NCBI GenBank assembly: GCA_031279925.1 | Contig: JAITHQ010000144.1 | Coordinates: 1 to 14,310 of the forward strand | Length of the DNA stretch: 14,310 bases | Source: Treponema sp. | GTDB taxonomy: Bacteria > Spirochaetota > Spirochaetia > Treponematales > Breznakiellaceae | Reading direction: 5' to 3' | Part shown: piece after piece, positions 7,242 through 14,310 of the stretch | Layout: the number at the start of each line of letters is the position of its first letter | How positions within the stretch are numbered: position 1 is the stretch's first letter | Made by a program: the position numbers and the translations under genes | The notes under the pieces: model-generated | What the model was told of the DNA's origin: nothing | Databases searched by the model: none | What the model saw: only the letters and a program-made list of their open reading frames with translations

Positions 7242-7319
7242 AAGGCCATTGCGGGTATAGTCCAAATCAATTACCCCGGTAAGGGCTGCCGGAACCTTGT
7301 TTAATTTATACGTCTTCAT
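7242..7319 (-). pseudogene. Truncated 5' end of a gene downstream of the DeoR regulator
   Basis: A minus-strand frame starts ATG at 7319, overlapping the last bases of the DeoR gene, with AAGGTG seven bases upstream as a possible ribosome binding site. It encodes 26 residues, beginning MKTYKLNKVPAALTG and ending DLDYTRNGL, before running straight into repeat copy B. The frame then continues through the repeat and unrelated DNA to a stop at 7044. The overlapping start is typical of translational coupling in operons, so this is probably what is left of the next gene in the DeoR operon. The product is not identifiable from so short a piece. Confidence 0.5.
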
Positions 7320-8070
7320 GTACAGGCACCTTGTAAAGAGCTACCTTTTTTTTCAGCAGCAGATCTTCGGCTGCCGGGGGGATTCTTTCATCGGTATACA
7401 CCCCCGTCAGGTTTTCAAACGGTACAAGCCCAAGTACGCCCTGGCGCTGGAATTTTTCCGCATCGGTTAGTACAATTACTTCCCGGGCGTTTTCCGCCAA
7501 ATCCATAACCGTTTGAACCCGCAAATGGTCTTTTCCGGTAAATCCAAAGCCCGGCATAAACCCGTCGGCCCCGACAAAAAATTTGTCAGAAAAGAAAATT
7601 TCGCCGCATTTTCTGGTCATGGGCCCTACCACCACCTGGGATTCAGGCTGAAAGTAGCCTCCCATCAAAATAATTTTGGTTCGTGACGCATAACGAATAA
7701 AGTTGGTAATAAAAACCGAGTTGGTAATAATGGTAACATCTTTTTTTGCAAGGGCCAGTTCCTCTGCCAGAAAGGTACAGCAAGAGCCGGATTCGATCAT
7801 CACCGTTTCGCCTTCTTCCACAGATGCGGCGGCGTTTCTGGCAATCCGTTTTTTGATGTCGTAATTATATGCCAGACGTTTACCAACATCATCCGTGCCG
7901 TTTAAACAGGCATATCCATGTTCCCGTTGAACCAGGCCCTTTTCTTCAAGAATATCCAAGTCCTTGCGCACTGTCACCTGGGAGACCTCCAATAATGCAG
8001 CCAATTCGCATACTTCCACCCGCTGCCGTTTGGCTAAACTCTCAAGAATTTTGGTATGTCTACTTGTCAT
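7306..8070 (-). CDS. DeoR-family transcriptional regulator
   Basis: Cytoplasmic sugar-phosphate-responsive regulator of 254 residues, the usual length for the DeoR/GlpR family. Residues 3-57 form the winged HTH (RHTKILESLAKRQRVEV, VSQVTVRKDLDILEEKGLV, QREHGYA). Residues 75-235 are the DeoRC effector domain with ESGSC, TNSVFI, LMGGYF, GADGF and VLTDAEKF blocks that bind a phosphorylated sugar or polyol in relatives. The start has AGAGGAG three bases upstream of the ATG and a promoter about 65 bases before it. Regulators of this type usually head or adjoin a carbohydrate operon; here the adjoining downstream gene is reduced to an interrupted 5' end, so the regulator may be orphaned locally. It is divergent from the large LuxR gene. 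The effector cannot be named. Confidence 0.9.
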   Translation of the reverse strand: MTSRHTKILESLAKRQRVEVCELAALLEVSQVTVRKDLDILEEKGLVQREHGYACLNGTDDVGKRLAYNYDIKKRIARNAAASVEEGETVMIESGSCCTFLAEELALAKKDVTIITNSVFITNFIRYASRTKIILMGGYFQPESQVVVGPMTRKCGEIFFSDKFFVGADGFMPGFGFTGKDHLRVQTVMDLAENAREVIVLTDAEKFQRQGVLGLVPFENLTGVYTDERIPPAAEDLLLKKKVALYKVPVHEDV

Positions 8071-8133
8071 TTGCTCCTCTTTATAGTCCGTTGTTGGCGC
8101 CAGGGAATTTGATTAAATAACCACCCTACTTAT

Positions 8134-8161
8134 AAAATACAATAATTACTAAAATAGTCAA
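8134..8161 (-). promoter_or_regulatory. Promoter of the DeoR-family gene
   Basis: On the minus strand TTGACT (8161-8156), a 16-nt spacer and TATTTT (8139-8134) give a good sigma-70-like promoter. The predicted transcript has a leader of about 55 nt that includes AGAGGAG at 8080-8074 next to the ATG, unlike the leaderless arrangement of other genes in the window. Confidence 0.55.
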
Positions 8162-8210
8162 GAAAAATTTGCTTCATTTGTAAAAAAGAATTTAAAATTT
8201 GTAATTAAGC

Positions 8211-8236
8211 CGGTTTCAAAACCGTAATCTTGAAAC
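8211..8236. promoter_or_regulatory. Overlapping inverted repeats, possible operator
   Basis: CGGTTT-CA-AAACCG (8211-8224) is a perfect 6-bp inverted repeat, and GTTTCAA (8213-8219) is mirrored by TTGAAAC (8230-8236), centres 17 bp apart. It lies in the divergent gap between the DeoR and LuxR genes, about 60-80 bp before the LuxR start. It could be an operator for either; nothing proves binding. Confidence 0.35.
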
Positions 8237-8294
8237 TGCTTTTTACCACAGGCAAGGTATTTGATTTTCGAAGGAATCTGAAATTTCACATGTA

Positions 8295-11087
8295 ATGCGA
8301 TATATTATGATAATAAGGAGATTATTTAGTTGCGAAAATATGGATGAAAACCTTGATTCTCCTGCGAAGGGTACATACTCCCGGGACGCTTTCACGTCCG
8401 ATCTCAAGGGCCGTATAAAGGGTATGCATCCTGAGACAGGCGCCTTACCAACTCAATATGCCTCAATGCTTGCAGCAGGGAATGTCGATTTTACACTGCC
8501 GGCGTTTCCAAATGGTGAATTTATTCTGGAAAGGCCGCGGATTTACGGCCTTCTTGCAAAAGCCCTTGAAGGCAACACACTGATTATCAGCGCGGGCGAA
8601 GGGGCCGGTAAAACCGTGGCAATAAACTCATTTTTGCGAAGGCGGAAGGAAACTACCATTTGGATACAGATTTCGGAACGTGATAATCACCCCTGGCGTT
8701 TTTGGGAAAACTATACACGGGCCATGGGCCAGTGCAAGGCCCAGGCGGGAAAGGAATTGCGGGAAATTGGATTCCCCGAAACTGCGCAGCAACTGGGCAA
8801 ATGGTACGAGATTAACCGGAGGGAATTCAGCTGTCCGGGCAAGTATGTAATCGTAGGAGATGATTTTCACCGTATCAAGTCCCGAAGCGTATTGGATTTT
8901 TTGAATCGTGTTTTTACCTATCGTATTCCCAACCATACCCTGATTTTAATCTGCCGTAACGATCCTGCGCTTAACATTGTGCCATTAATATCCAAGGGGC
9001 ATCTTGCCAGAATCGGCGCGGAAGAACTGCTTTTTACCAAAGATGAAATAGCGGAATATTTTCGCCTGTGGAATATTGAACTTTCCATGGAAGAAATTAC
9101 CGCCATTCACCACGATACTGAAGGGCTGCCCATTGCGCTTAACATTGTCGCGGCGGAAATTCAGAGAAACCGGAAAAGCTACAGCCGTCCCGCCCTGCAA
9201 AAAAGCGCCTTTAAAATTTTTGAAAACGAGATGTTTGAATCGGTTCCAAAGGAACTGCAATGCTATCTGGTAAAACTGGCCCTGCTTGAACAATGGCCTT
9301 TGGAGATGCTGGAAGAGAGTGTGGTGATACTGCCAGAACAGTACCGGCATCTGCCAAGCCTGCTTTTTGAACTGGAAAAACTGAGCGCCCTGGTCCGCTA
9401 CGATTACTACCTGCAGGGTTACCGGATACACCAGTTGTTTCTTGAATACCTGCGGGAAAAACAGAAGGATCTCCCCAAAGAAGAAATTAAGGAGTTCAGC
9501 GCCATTGCCGCCGCATGGTGCCTTAAAAATAATCTAATGATGGACACGGCGATCAATTTTGAACGGGCGGGGAATTATGCAGGGCTTGCCGGCATTATCG
9601 ATACTTTTCCCCGGATTATTCCTGTTTCCGCCGCTTCCCCGCTTTTGGATATTATTGGACGTTTAATGGAACGCGATGACCGGGACGATGCCGATGAGAA
9701 TTTTATCTATCTGCGCCACGTTGCCCGGGGCAGACTCCTGATGTGCCTTGGCCGTTTTGACGAGGCCGTTGCTGTTTTTGAGGAAAATATCCGGCATTTT
9801 GAACCGCTGCCGCCGGTTCCGGTAAACTTAAAAATTTTGGCGGAGTCGTGGAACTTTTTGGGGATCATAGGTCTTCTCCGCTGGCGGTACGACAACAACG
9901 ATTCCAGTGTTGTTTGTTTTGAACAGGCCGATTACTACTACAAACAAAAGCCCTATCCCCTGAAAAGCAGCATGACGCGCTGCAATGTCAGTTCGTATGT
10001 TAATCAAATAGCCTATCCCGCCGAAGAGGGTGAATTTGAACGGCGGCTTAACATATTTGCCGCTTGCGTATCAAAGGCCGCCAATGCGCTTAACGGCTAC
10101 TTTGCCGGCATGGCTGATCTTGCCCATACGGAACTTGCCTATTTTAAGGGGGAGTTAAACACAGCGGAAGAATGTGCCCGCAGAACCATTATCAGGGCAA
10201 GAGAAAAAAAACAGTACGAGATTGAATTACGGGCGATTTTTTATCTATTGCGGATCAATCTGCACCGTGGTAGTATCGAAGAACTTATGGAATTGTGGGA
10301 GCAAAAAGATTCGATACTGAATAATGAGGATTACTCCAACCGCAGCACTATTGGCGACATTATTAACGGCTGGTTGTTTATCCAGTTAGGCGATCAAAAG
10401 AAATCCGCCCCATGGCTTCGCAACAAACTTGAGGCAAGCGACCTGTATTCCATGTTTCTCAATTTTGAATCGCTGGTAAAGGCAAAATATTTATTTACCG
10501 AAAAGCAGTTTGCCGAAACCGTTTCGTTCCTTAATCAAAAAGAAAACAAAACAGGGCTGGGAAGTTTTCTGCTGGGCATGATAGAAATGAACTGTCTTGA
10601 GGCTGCGGCGTATTGCCATTTAAGAGATGAAGCTGCGGCGATTGCAGCCCTGGAACGAGTGTACCAGGCGGCTGCCCCCAACCTTCTTACCATGCCCTTT
10701 ATTGAACTTGGCAATGATATGCGATCATTGGCGGCGATTGCCTTAAACGCCGGCACTGGAATCCCCCGCTTATGGCTTGAAGAAATGCGCAAGCTGGCTT
10801 CGGCATACAGCAAAAACATTTTTGCGCTGTCGGAACAGTTCAAAAGGGTACAGCCGCATAATTCTAAGCCGCCTTGCCCGGCGGTGTACCTTACCCGGCA
10901 GGAGCGGGCAGTGCTGAATGGCCTTTCCAGGGGGCAGACCAGAGAGGAAATCGCCGCAGCCGCCGGGCAGCCCCTAAGCGCCGTAAAATCCCTTATCAGC
11001 AGAATTTGCGGCAAATTGGGCGCCATAAACCGGGCCGATGCAATTCGTATAGCTTCAAGTTTGGGAATATTGGAAGAATTGGAATAA
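8295..11087 (+). CDS. MalT-like STAND ATPase / LuxR-type regulator
   Basis: Large cytoplasmic regulator of 930 residues, close to MalT in size and layout. Residues 90-330 form a STAND NTPase with Walker A GEGAGKT (101-107) and Walker B VIVGDD (185-190). A winged-helix part follows, ending near the YRIHQLFLEYL segment, and residues 400-850 are helical TPR-like repeats that should hold the inducer-binding surface. The C-terminus (865-927) is a LuxR HTH: YLTRQERAVLNGLSRG, then EIAAAAG, SAVKSLISRICGKLG and NRADAI. In this class inducer and ATP drive oligomerisation and transcription activation. The start is uncertain: ATG 8295 gives the longest frame, ATG 8307 and ATG 8340 (MDENLDSP) are in frame, and none has a well-spaced ribosome site (AAGGAG is at 8315-8320). 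It heads a same-strand run with two PocR-AraC genes, the first 75 nt downstream. The inducer and targets are unknown. Confidence 0.88.
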   Translation: MRYIMIIRRLFSCENMDENLDSPAKGTYSRDAFTSDLKGRIKGMHPETGALPTQYASMLAAGNVDFTLPAFPNGEFILERPRIYGLLAKALEGNTLIISAGEGAGKTVAINSFLRRRKETTIWIQISERDNHPWRFWENYTRAMGQCKAQAGKELREIGFPETAQQLGKWYEINRREFSCPGKYVIVGDDFHRIKSRSVLDFLNRVFTYRIPNHTLILICRNDPALNIVPLISKGHLARIGAEELLFTKDEIAEYFRLWNIELSMEEITAIHHDTEGLPIALNIVAAEIQRNRKSYSRPALQKSAFKIFENEMFESVPKELQCYLVKLALLEQWPLEMLEESVVILPEQYRHLPSLLFELEKLSALVRYDYYLQGYRIHQLFLEYLREKQKDLPKEEIKEFSAIAAAWCLKNNLMMDTAINFERAGNYAGLAGIIDTFPRIIPVSAASPLLDIIGRLMERDDRDDADENFIYLRHVARGRLLMCLGRFDEAVAVFEENIRHFEPLPPVPVNLKILAESWNFLGIIGLLRWRYDNNDSSVVCFEQADYYYKQKPYPLKSSMTRCNVSSYVNQIAYPAEEGEFERRLNIFAACVSKAANALNGYFAGMADLAHTELAYFKGELNTAEECARRTIIRAREKKQYEIELRAIFYLLRINLHRGSIEELMELWEQKDSILNNEDYSNRSTIGDIINGWLFIQLGDQKKSAPWLRNKLEASDLYSMFLNFESLVKAKYLFTEKQFAETVSFLNQKENKTGLGSFLLGMIEMNCLEAAAYCHLRDEAAAIAALERVYQAAAPNLLTMPFIELGNDMRSLAAIALNAGTGIPRLWLEEMRKLASAYSKNIFALSEQFKRVQPHNSKPPCPAVYLTRQERAVLNGLSRGQTREEIAAAAGQPLSAVKSLISRICGKLGAINRADAIRIASSLGILEELE

Positions 11088-11162
11088 TCTTATCATTTTT
11101 GGCCATTTGGGTGTATTCCGTTACAGATTGTCAGCTCAATATTAAAGTAGAGAGGAGTACAT

Positions 11163-12563
11163 ATGTCAAAACCAAATGTCATACAGCGAAGGGATGTAAA
11201 CCCCCTCCTGTTTAAAGCCTGCGAAGTGGTAAAATACTACGAAAAAGCGGCAAATTGTATTGTTTCAGTTCTGGGACCGGACTGCAAATCGGTGAAAGAT
11301 TCCAGGCACCCCAAAGCCATGCTTTTTTGTACGCTTTGCAAGCGTTTTCAGAACAATTCCCAAAAGGAATTATCGTCCGGTGAATACCCCTGCACGGGCA
11401 TGCATCGCAATGCGATAAACGAAGCCCGCAGGCTTGGCGGTTCATATATATACACCTGCCCGGTAGGTTTTATTTTCTGGACCAGCCCCATTTATTCGGG
11501 GGAACGTTTCGCCGGCGCGCTGATGTCCGGCGGAATTCTTGCGGTTGACCATCAGCAGGCGGAAGAAAAAATCTTTAATATCTGCAATGGAGCGGTTCCC
11601 CACGGGGAAATCGAACAGTACCTTAAAGACATCCCCGAAAAAAACTGTAGAGAGGTTAAAGCCCTGGCCCAGATGATGCTGATCTGCGCAGAGCAGATTT
11701 CTGATGGGGAATCGCGCTCCATGGCATCCGGGAACTACAGCAGCGCGGGAAACCGCCGCGCCGGCCAGGTGAATTATCCCGCAGCCGAATCCCCCTTGAA
11801 TCTGTCCGCCGGGCAGTCTCCCGGTGAAAACGATAACTCTATGGACAAGGAACGGATGCTGCTGGCAAGCCTGCGCCGGGGCGATAACGAAGAAGCCCGG
11901 AAAATTTTGGGTGAACTTGCCGATATTCTCTGGACGGTAAGCGGAGGCCGGTTTGAATATTTCAAACTTCGGGCAATAGAATTGATAGTAATGCTTTCCA
12001 GGGCGGCGGCGAATACCGAAACTGACGATGAGATGGTGGAAACCAATAACCGGTATCTTAAAAAAATCGAAGATTCAAAAACCGTCGAAGAGGTCATTGA
12101 CAGTCTTAGCCTTATCATCGGCAGAATATCGGGGAAAATTTTTTCGTTCCATGGGATCCGCCACGCATCGGCGCTGCGCAAGGCGGAACGTTTTATTTGG
12201 GAAAATTACACCCGGAAAATCAGCCTGCAAGAGGTCGCTACCGTTTCCGGCCTTTCCGCGCCATATTTCAGTACAGTTTTTAAAGACGAGATGGGAGAGA
12301 ATCTTTCCGATTACCTCAACCGTCTTAGGGTAGAAAAGGCAGCCGCAATGCTTCGGGAGACTGAATTGTCAATCAACGAAATAGCGGCGGCCTGCGGTTT
12401 TGAGGACCAAAGCTGGTTCTCGAAAATATTTAAAAGTTTTACCGGCTTTAGTCCCGGCAAATACCGGGAGAACGGAGGCGTTATTTCCTCAGAGAACAGC
12501 GCCGCAAAATTCGTTATGCGGACTCAACGGAGTCTTCCGGTTTCCCCCGTAGAATTTAATTAG
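11163..12563 (+). CDS. PocR-domain AraC-family regulator, copy 1
   Basis: Cytoplasmic regulator of 466 residues. The N-terminal PocR sensor domain (about 12-180) contains FCTLCKRF (Cys56, Cys59), YPCTGMH (Cys77, His81) and YTCPVGFIFWTSPI (Cys99). The C-terminal AraC domain (about 339-440) has two HTH motifs: ISLQEVATVSGLSAPYFS and LSINEIAAACGFEDQSWFSK, then FTGFSPGKYR. PocR-type regulators activate alcohol or diol utilisation genes in other bacteria; whether that holds here is open. A low-complexity linker (about 180-220) and a helical section join the domains. The ATG has AGGAG 5 nt upstream. It lies 75 nt after the LuxR gene and 55 nt before a paralogue, so one transcript is plausible. The metal or cofactor role of the Cys/His set is inferred only. 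Confidence 0.9.
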   Translation: MSKPNVIQRRDVNPLLFKACEVVKYYEKAANCIVSVLGPDCKSVKDSRHPKAMLFCTLCKRFQNNSQKELSSGEYPCTGMHRNAINEARRLGGSYIYTCPVGFIFWTSPIYSGERFAGALMSGGILAVDHQQAEEKIFNICNGAVPHGEIEQYLKDIPEKNCREVKALAQMMLICAEQISDGESRSMASGNYSSAGNRRAGQVNYPAAESPLNLSAGQSPGENDNSMDKERMLLASLRRGDNEEARKILGELADILWTVSGGRFEYFKLRAIELIVMLSRAAANTETDDEMVETNNRYLKKIEDSKTVEEVIDSLSLIIGRISGKIFSFHGIRHASALRKAERFIWENYTRKISLQEVATVSGLSAPYFSTVFKDEMGENLSDYLNRLRVEKAAAMLRETELSINEIAAACGFEDQSWFSKIFKSFTGFSPGKYRENGGVISSENSAAKFVMRTQRSLPVSPVEFN

Positions 12564-12588
12564 CATCTGTCCGCCTGGACTGTAGCCG

Positions 12589-12605
12589 CCTGTTAGCGAA
12601 ACAGG
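12589..12605 (+). promoter_or_regulatory. Small hairpin before the second PocR-AraC start
   Basis: CCTGTT (12589-12594) pairs with AACAGG (12600-12605) around AGCGA. It sits directly before the G-rich ribosome site (12607-12612) in the 55-nt gap between the two AraC-type genes, so it could influence translation of the second gene. A 6-bp stem alone is weak evidence. Confidence 0.3.
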
Positions 12606-12618
12606 ATGGGGGTTGTTT

Positions 12619-14028
12619 ATGAAAGAGAACAAACAGGAACACAACGCAGCGATGCAAAACAGTGATGACATGGTGTTCTCTAAAGCCCGTAAAGTTATGG
12701 CTGTTTATATGCAGTCAACGGGAAGTACCGTATGCATTTATGATTGCAACTGTCTGCCGCTTAAGGAAAATGGCGATTCCGGCATTGAGCAAAACATCTG
12801 CAAATTTTGCAAAGGCTGCGACCCTGAACCGGCGGCGGAGGATTATAAGGCCCAGCCAGAAACAAAACAGGCCGCCAATGGCAAAGGGAGGAACCTGCCC
12901 TGCCGGGAACTGCATGTTAACGCAATTCGGGAATCAAGCCGCCGGGGTGGAACCCATATTTACAAATGCAGTTTGGGGCTAATGTTCTGGACCAGTCCCA
13001 TTTACAGTGAAGGCCGTTTTAGCTGCGCCATGCGCGGTTCAGGCTATCTTGATGAAAATGCCAACGCAGCGGACTTTGCCGCAAAATGCAATGGAACTGT
13101 TTCCCCGGACGAATTTGAGCGCCGGGTTTCAGCCTTTCCCAAAGGAGACACCGAAAAAATAGAATCTCTTGCGGAGATGCTGCTGCTTTGCGCGGAATCC
13201 CTTTCCAGCGGCAGTGAGGACTACCACGAGATACTGAGGCGCAGGTCTGAACAGCAGCGTATTCTTTCAACTTTAATCGCGGAACTCAAGGCCAAGTACC
13301 CCGAAGGCTCCATTCTGCCGGGGTATCCTCTGGAAAAGGAACGCCTGCTTATTGCCGCGCTTCGACGGGGTAACAGCGCTGAGGCGATAAAAGTGCTTAA
13401 TGATCTTCTGGCTGTTTTGATATTTTCGAATCAGAATCATTTCCGCCATATTCAGCTTCGGGCGCTGGAACTTGTGGTGCTGCTTTCCCGGCTGGGAAAC
13501 AACAGCAGCGGAAGCGCCGCCATGGAAACCGGCGCCCGCTGCCTTAAACGGATTCAAGAAGCAAAAACCCTTGAGGAATTGACCGATATTCTGCACAACA
13601 CAGTGGAAAGTATTGCTGCGCAGATTTCTTCGTTTCAGGGCATACCTCATGCCGTTGCCCTGCGGAAGGCCGACCGCTATATTCGTGAAAACTTTAGCCG
13701 GAAGATCAGTCTGCAGGAAATCGCCACAGTATCCGGCCTTTCGGCGCCATATTTTAGCACAATTTTTAAGGAAGAGATGGGAGAAAACCTTTCCAAGTAC
13801 CTTAACCGGCTTAGGGTAGAAAAGGCGGGTAAATTGCTGCTGGAAACGGACATGTCCCTTAGCGAAATCGCCGGGGCCTGCTGTTTTGAGGATCAGAGCT
13901 GGTTCTCCAAAATTTTCAAAAACTTTACCGGCCTAAGCCCCGGTAGATACCGCAGCCAGGGGGGCGGCATAATACAGGAAATATCCGAGAACAATCTGTC
14001 TGAAGATTATTTAAAGACGATCAAATAG
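12619..14028 (+). CDS. PocR-domain AraC-family regulator, copy 2
   Basis: Cytoplasmic regulator of 469 residues, paralogue of the gene just upstream and clearly a tandem duplicate. The PocR sensor domain keeps Cys61 and Cys64 (ICKFCKGC, with an extra Cys67), Cys95 and His99 (LPCRELH) and Cys117 (YKCSLGLMFWTSPI). A basic, probably coiled-coil stretch (EILRRRSEQQRILSTLIAEL) replaces the linker of copy 1. The AraC domain has ISLQEIATVSGLSAPYFS and LSEIAGACCFEDQSWFSK, nearly identical to copy 1, while the sensor halves differ far more. This suggests shared or overlapping operators read by two sensors of different ligand range (inference). I chose ATG 12619, six bases after GGGGG (12607-12611); the in-frame TTG at 12613 overlaps that site. 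No strong terminator follows. Confidence 0.9.
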   Translation: MKENKQEHNAAMQNSDDMVFSKARKVMAVYMQSTGSTVCIYDCNCLPLKENGDSGIEQNICKFCKGCDPEPAAEDYKAQPETKQAANGKGRNLPCRELHVNAIRESSRRGGTHIYKCSLGLMFWTSPIYSEGRFSCAMRGSGYLDENANAADFAAKCNGTVSPDEFERRVSAFPKGDTEKIESLAEMLLLCAESLSSGSEDYHEILRRRSEQQRILSTLIAELKAKYPEGSILPGYPLEKERLLIAALRRGNSAEAIKVLNDLLAVLIFSNQNHFRHIQLRALELVVLLSRLGNNSSGSAAMETGARCLKRIQEAKTLEELTDILHNTVESIAAQISSFQGIPHAVALRKADRYIRENFSRKISLQEIATVSGLSAPYFSTIFKEEMGENLSKYLNRLRVEKAGKLLLETDMSLSEIAGACCFEDQSWFSKIFKNFTGLSPGRYRSQGGGIIQEISENNLSEDYLKTIK

Positions 14029-14070
14029 GCGGCAATTCACTGTGCGCCGGGGGAGGGGGGTAACGGAGGA

Positions 14071-14123
14071 CCCGGCCACTTCGTTTGGTTGGCGGCGGAG
14101 CCGCCTTTGATGAAGCGGCCGGG
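14071..14123. repeat. Large GC-rich imperfect hairpin after the AraC genes
   Basis: CCCGGCCACTTC (14071-14082) pairs with 14112-14123 with one A-C mismatch, and inside it GGCGGC (14091-14096) pairs with GCCGCC (14100-14105). It sits in a G-rich 282-bp end region with no gene. There is no T-run, so it is not a standard terminator, though it could protect or end the regulatory transcript. A dispersed REP-like sequence is the other option. Confidence 0.55.
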
Positions 14124-14195
14124 GCCGGAGTGAAGGGGGCCGGACAGTAAGGTTTTACGCTTACCGAATAATGGTCTGGAAACAGGCCCCCCCTT

Positions 14196-14286
14196 AGAGC
14201 CTGTTCAAATTGTGGATTTTTGCGGTCAATAGACCGTAAAAATCCCGATTTTCGGGCTCTTTTTGAGCCTGCAAGGTAGAATTTTG
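14196..14286. repeat. Cloverleaf-like palindromic repeat, copy C
   Basis: Matches copy A from AGAGCCTGTTCAAA through all three inner hairpins to GAATTTTG, then departs before the right terminal repeat. The first hairpin is longer than in copy A: 14215-14228 pairs with 14233-14246 with a single G-T wobble. Compared with copy A, an A-T pair in this stem is a T-A pair, a compensatory change. The left flank GGAAACAGGCC (14178-14188) looks like a diverged, inverted end of a related repeat. Confidence 0.75.
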
Positions 14287-14307
14287 GCGTTTGCAACGCC
14301 AAAATTC
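14279..14307. repeat. Perfect 13-bp palindrome at the end of the window
   Basis: GAATTTTGGCGTT (14279-14291) pairs perfectly with 14295-14307 around TGC. Its left arm starts in the last bases of repeat copy C, exactly where the copy should have continued to its right terminus. It therefore marks either a second insertion or a hairpin-type rearrangement; the window ends 3 bases later. Confidence 0.6.
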
Positions 14308-14310
14308 CAG

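Overview
The window looks like an accessory stretch of a bacterial chromosome. My best guess is a spirochaete of the Treponema group, of the gut-associated, roughly 50% GC type. This is inferred from gene families only: a lipoprotein with an Lcl/DUF1566 domain, an AAA_14/DUF4143 ATPase, a very large LuxR-type STAND regulator, PocR-AraC regulators and many decayed insertion sequences and palindromic repeats. No marker gene fixes the taxon.

Layout. (1) 36-710: a secreted lipoprotein. (2) 711-1890: a graveyard of three unrelated insertion sequences (IS5-like, IS630-like, IS200-like), all truncated or frameshifted. One of them carries a tiny palindromic insertion flanked by a 7-bp duplication. 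(3) 1892-3010 (-): a visibly AT-rich acyltransferase-3 membrane protein, probably acquired. (4) 3184-4326 (-): an AAA_14/DUF4143 ATPase, divergent from (5) 4534-6804 (+): an XRE-cupin regulator followed by an AMP-forming acyl-CoA synthetase. The divergent gap holds a 33-bp tandem repeat array. (6) 6804-7305: a repeat-rich gap with two copies of a cloverleaf-like palindromic element, one of which interrupts the start of a gene lying downstream of (7) a DeoR-family repressor (7306-8070, -). (8) 8295-14028 (+): three large regulators in a row, a 930-residue MalT-like STAND/LuxR protein and two tandem PocR-AraC paralogues. (9) 14029-14310: G-rich hairpin DNA and a third copy of the cloverleaf repeat.

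How it works together. The ligase and the XRE-cupin gene look like one transcription unit that senses and activates a carboxylic acid. The block at 8295-14028 is purely regulatory; its metabolic target genes are not in the window. Any former target of the DeoR repressor seems to have been cut off by a repeat.

Most unusual signals: a palindromic repeat family (6804-6904, 7177-7241, 14196-14286) whose copies keep their stems through wobble and one compensatory base-pair change; three genes whose near-consensus promoters (17-nt spacers) put the -10 box only 6-7 nt before the ATG, so their mRNAs should be leaderless; the 33-bp array that is open in frame as an 11-residue repeat; and the 33-bp hairpin insertion with its target duplication.
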